From positions 920,001 to 984,000 of the forward strand of contig NZ_CP018061.1 in assembly GCF_002813755.1 (NCBI RefSeq): 64,000 bases of DNA, read 5' to 3'. Both the position numbers and the translations under genes were made by a program. The stretch comes from Enterococcus mundtii (lineage in GTDB: Bacteria > Bacillota > Bacilli > Lactobacillales > Enterococcaceae). Positions 61,271 through 64,000 of the stretch are shown one piece after another; within the stretch, counting starts at the first letter, position 1; the number at the start of each line of letters is the position of its first letter. The notes beneath the pieces are model-generated. The model did no database searches and had not been told where the DNA came from. It worked only from the letters and a program-made list of their open reading frames with translations.

Positions 61271-61987
61271 TTATTTTGTCAAGAAGTCTAAAACTTCTTG
61301 ATTGAAGCGTTCTGGGTTTTGGCGAGCTAATTGGTGTCCTTGTCCTGTGACGAGAACAAATGAAGCATTAGGGATCGTTTTCGCTAAATAAAGCGAATGT
61401 TTCAGTTTGATGACATCTTTTTTACCGACGATGATCAGTGTTGGGCAATTGATTTTTTCTAAATGTTCTGTCGTGAGGCCAATATCATGAAGCAATAAAT
61501 CGATGACCAATAAATGCTGACGTAAATGTGGCTGGAACAGTGCGCGCAACCAAACAAAGAAATAGTGAAAAGCACTGAGTAGTCGTGAGGACCAGAGAAC
61601 CCCATTCAACCGTGTATTACCCGAATTTAAAATCAAGCGATTGACCCTATCTGGATAATTGCTTGAAAAAACTAAGGCAAGATTGGCTCCATCACTAAAT
61701 CCCAAGATATTCGCTTGTGAGATTTGTTCCAGCAGCATGACTGTCAATAAATCATCTGCCATCAAACGAAAATTCAATGTTCCTGCTTGATTTGTCGATT
61801 GTCCATGCCCGCGACTATCGATGAGATAAATCGTAAAGTATTGTTCTAAAACGGGCACTTGTTCTGAAAAGAAATCACCGCTCCCGTCATTTCCATGAAG
61901 TAGCAAGAGGGGAAATCCATGTCCACTTTTTTCATAATAGATGTCAGTACCATCTGCCATTTTTGCAAATTTCTTTTCTCTTTTCAC
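61271..61987 (-). CDS. Alpha/beta hydrolase upstream of mprF
   Basis: The 238-residue alpha/beta hydrolase has LLLLHGNDGSGDFF, the nucleophile elbow GFSDGA (about residue 98), Asp in IIVGKKDVIK and His in TGQGHQLAR. It shares a transcript with mprF, 23 bases upstream of it, so a link to membrane lipids or aminoacyl esters is possible but not shown. The GTG at 61987 has AGGTGAT five bases upstream. A TATAAT-like box lies at 62009-62014 on the minus strand. Confidence 0.82.
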   Translation of the reverse strand: MKREKKFAKMADGTDIYYEKSGHGFPLLLLHGNDGSGDFFSEQVPVLEQYFTIYLIDSRGHGQSTNQAGTLNFRLMADDLLTVMLLEQISQANILGFSDGANLALVFSSNYPDRVNRLILNSGNTRLNGVLWSSRLLSAFHYFFVWLRALFQPHLRQHLLVIDLLLHDIGLTTEHLEKINCPTLIIVGKKDVIKLKHSLYLAKTIPNASFVLVTGQGHQLARQNPERFNQEVLDFLTK

Positions 61988-62197
61988 ATTTATCACCTAC
62001 TATTTTGAATTATAACGCTCTTTATCTATTTTAGAAATCGAAACTCTATAAAACGAACGATCATTTTCGTAAGATGAAAGGGAAAATGAAACATTCATTT
62101 TTTATTAAATTAAATAAGAAAAAACAGAGAAAAAATAGCCAAGAATGAAAAGAAATAGTAAGATAAAAAAAGATGTCAAATAGCTAGGTGGGTTTGG

Positions 62198-62827
62198 ATG
62201 AAGAAAAAAAGAAAATCAATCTCCCGTATGATCGTAGGTCTATTTGTCTTCACGATTCTGGCAACGATTCTTTTTCTATTCGGTAGAACATATCAATCGA
62301 TCAAGCGTGTAGAAAATTATCAGCCAGAGATTTCGTCAGCATTAGAAAAGTATCAAATGCAAGAACATGAGAATCTAGTGAAGGCAATCATACTTACTGA
62401 ATCAAGAGGAAATGGTGTCGATTTGATGCAAAGTTCGGAAAGTGCCTATGGACAGATGGGGGCGATCACGACACAAGAAGGAAGTATTGACCAAGGAGTC
62501 AAATACCTCTCAGAGATGATAGCTGAGGCGAAAGCATTAGGTTGCGATCTGGCGACAGCGATCCAAGCGTACAATTTTGGCAAAGACTATATTGCTTACG
62601 TCAACGAAAGAGGCGGGAAGAACACGGTCCGTTTAGCCGAAGAGTATTCTAGGGATGTGTTGAGTCCGCTTTTAGGCAATGACAACAAAAAAACCTATCG
62701 CTATTGGCGAATCCAGTCATTATTGTATAATGGTGGGTATTTATACCATAATGGTGGTAATATGTTTTATGCAGATGTAGTGAAGATGAACCAACAGTTT
62801 CTTGAATGGTATGAAAATATTTTTTAA
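62198..62827 (+). CDS. Membrane-anchored lysozyme-like (CwlT-type) muramidase
   Basis: The 209-residue protein has a basic N-terminus, a single anchor (about 10-30) and a CwlT/lysozyme-like domain (about 45-205). The catalytic Glu is in KAIILTESRGNG, followed by DLMQSSESAYG and AIQAYNFGKDYI. It should hydrolyse peptidoglycan glycan strands outside the membrane. Full-length CwlT enzymes carry an extra NlpC/P60 domain, which is absent here. The RBS AGGTGGG precedes the ATG. Confidence 0.82.
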   Translation: MKKKRKSISRMIVGLFVFTILATILFLFGRTYQSIKRVENYQPEISSALEKYQMQEHENLVKAIILTESRGNGVDLMQSSESAYGQMGAITTQEGSIDQGVKYLSEMIAEAKALGCDLATAIQAYNFGKDYIAYVNERGGKNTVRLAEEYSRDVLSPLLGNDNKKTYRYWRIQSLLYNGGYLYHNGGNMFYADVVKMNQQFLEWYENIF

Positions 62828-62908
62828 GCCTGTTGGATCGAACCAACTGCAAATCAAAGCAAGACGAATAATGAATACAATGAATGGAAAGAAGGAGTGC
62901 TTGGACGA

Positions 62909-63766
62909 GTGGAAGAAAATCAAAAAGTAATGGAGAAAAGAGAGAATACAACGAAAGATTGGGGATTAAGATTTTTCAAAGGAATGTTTATCGGCTCAGG
63001 ATTTATCTTGCCGGGAGTGAGCGGAGGAGCTTTAGCAGCAGTATTTGGAATGTATGAGCGGCTGATTTCTTTCTTAGCACATATCACTAGAAACTTTAAA
63101 GAAAACGTCTTATTCTTTTTACCAGTCGGCTTAGGTGGTGTCACTGGCGTATTCTTGCTGTCTTTTTTAGTCAGTTTTTTACTAGGGGCCTATGAAACAA
63201 CGATTTTGTGGTTCTTTGTGGGATGTATTGCTGGAACGGTGCCCGCTTTATGGAAAGAGTCAGGGAAAAAAGGCCGAAACAATACAGATCTCATTATTAT
63301 GGTTGTGACATTTATTTTAGGTTATCTTTTCTTGTTATATGGTGCCCGTTTATTTGATGGGCAAGTAGAACAAAATGTCTATACCTGGATGATGGCAGGC
63401 GGTTTGATTGGTCTCGGAATGATCGTTCCTGGATTAAGTCCGTCGAATTTTTTAGTTTACATGGGACTGTATAAAGCGATGGCTGATGGATTTAAAGAAG
63501 TGCGTTTAGAAGTGATCATTCCTATTGCAATCGGCGGAATCGTGTGTGTACTAGGTCTTTCCAAAGTAATGGATTTTATTTTCTCAAAAGCTTATAGCAA
63601 ATTATTCCATTTTATTCTAGGCATTGTTTTTGCATCCACGATCATGATCATTCCTACAAATTATAGTGGACTTGGCATTTTAGGTATCTTGGCATGTCCA
63701 GTGTTATTCATTGCTGGTGCTGCACTAGGCTGGTGGATGAGCCGATTAGAAGAGCAGTATAAGTAG
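62909..63766 (+). CDS. DUF368 family membrane protein (undecaprenyl-phosphate translocase family)
   Basis: The 285-residue protein has about eight membrane segments and two copies of the family motif: GSGFILPGVSGGALAAVFGMYE (about 25-46) and GLIGLGMIVPGLSPSNFLVYMGLY (about 165-188). DUF368 proteins (PopT) return undecaprenyl phosphate to the inner leaflet, which fits the wall and lipid-carrier genes in this window. GTG 62909 is chosen with AAGGAG 11 bases upstream; GTG 62897 overlaps that RBS and an internal ATG (62930) has none. Confidence 0.85.
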   Translation: MEENQKVMEKRENTTKDWGLRFFKGMFIGSGFILPGVSGGALAAVFGMYERLISFLAHITRNFKENVLFFLPVGLGGVTGVFLLSFLVSFLLGAYETTILWFFVGCIAGTVPALWKESGKKGRNNTDLIIMVVTFILGYLFLLYGARLFDGQVEQNVYTWMMAGGLIGLGMIVPGLSPSNFLVYMGLYKAMADGFKEVRLEVIIPIAIGGIVCVLGLSKVMDFIFSKAYSKLFHFILGIVFASTIMIIPTNYSGLGILGILACPVLFIAGAALGWWMSRLEEQYK

Positions 63767-63880
63767 AAGAAGCACAAGAAGAAAAGTCACGTGATCGTTG
63801 TATTCAATCAGCCACGTTCTTGATAGATGGTTCGAAGAAACGATTCTCTTCTGTGATTTTTCTAGGTGAAGTATATGGTG

Positions 63881-63934
63881 AGATAGAAAAATAGAAAACA
63901 GATCCGCTGTTTTTTGATTTTTCTATCTTTTTTT
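63881..63934 (+). terminator. Terminator after the DUF368 gene
   Basis: The stem AGATAGAAAAAT / ATTTTTCTATCT with an inner GAAAACAG / CTGTTTTT hairpin is followed by a T run. The sequence to the window end (63935-64000) shows no gene. Confidence 0.85.
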
Positions 63935-64000
63935 AAAATAAAAAAAACGAGTTGTTTTTAATCGTAGAAACAGCTAGACTAATTGAAGTGATTATTTTTG

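Overview
The window reads as chromosome of a low-GC Gram-positive coccus of the genus Enterococcus, most likely in the E. faecium / hirae / durans / mundtii group. The evidence is a mevalonate pair typical of enterococci (mvaS, and the fused thiolase/HMG-CoA reductase mvaE), a stand-alone second tuf gene with a Streptococcus-like C-terminal half (the tufB known from this group), AGGAGG-type ribosome binding sites and frequent TTG/GTG starts. The species cannot be fixed from this sequence alone.

Layout. Positions 1-1560 hold the 3' end of a 5S rRNA and 15 tRNA genes; the His-Gln-Leu part is duplicated. A Mga-type regulator follows (1691-3202). Positions 3799-14987 are a LacI-controlled locus for uronic-acid-containing oligosaccharides: a carbohydrate-binding-like protein, a cytoplasmic heparinase II/III-type lyase, a lipoprotein with an apparent ATC start, a DUF2264 protein, a GH88 unsaturated glucuronyl hydrolase, an ABC sugar importer without its own ATPase, and a YesL protein. 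An MFS pump follows.

Positions 16825-22711 are the most unusual region. Six tandem membrane-anchored immunity-like genes sit there, four of them (units 1, 3, 4 and 5) followed by a truncated head of one toxin gene. The array ends in the only complete copy, a 415-residue lipase-like protein (GHSLG, Ser147/Asp199/His229) with a helical tail, followed by two small helical proteins. This resembles type VII-secreted lipase toxins of reverse domain order (TslA of Staphylococcus aureus) with an orphan immunity/toxin-head array.

Positions 22920-30221 carry a quinone/thiol-stress pair (mhqD-mhqO), a GntR regulator, a cellobiose-type PTS permease, a 6-phospho-beta-glucosidase, a universal stress protein and pyridoxal kinase. 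Positions 30540-33984 are an ABC exporter-like cluster with three permeases (one frameshifted), one ATPase and an anchored accessory protein. Then come cardiolipin synthase, a P-type ATPase under a yybP-ykoY (Mn2+) riboswitch, a methyltransferase, and divergent mvaS / mvaE.

An M-box (Mg2+) riboswitch at 44028-44184 precedes two tandem FtsW/RodA (SEDS) genes and a PAP2-LCP fusion, which suggests magnesium control of envelope assembly. The rest holds an aldo-keto reductase, a nucleoid-associated protein, YxeA, a cellulose-synthase-like glycosyltransferase, tufB, a fic gene split by an IS200/IS605 element (tnpA + tnpB) whose ends can be set to the base, mprF with an alpha/beta hydrolase, a lysozyme-like protein and a DUF368 (undecaprenyl-phosphate translocase family) protein.

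The two strongest candidates for something undescribed are the immunity/toxin-head array, and a shared ~145-nt leader found both before the last small protein of that island and before mvaE. The two leader copies have the same spacing, nested stems with compensatory changes, and an upstream mini-ORF.
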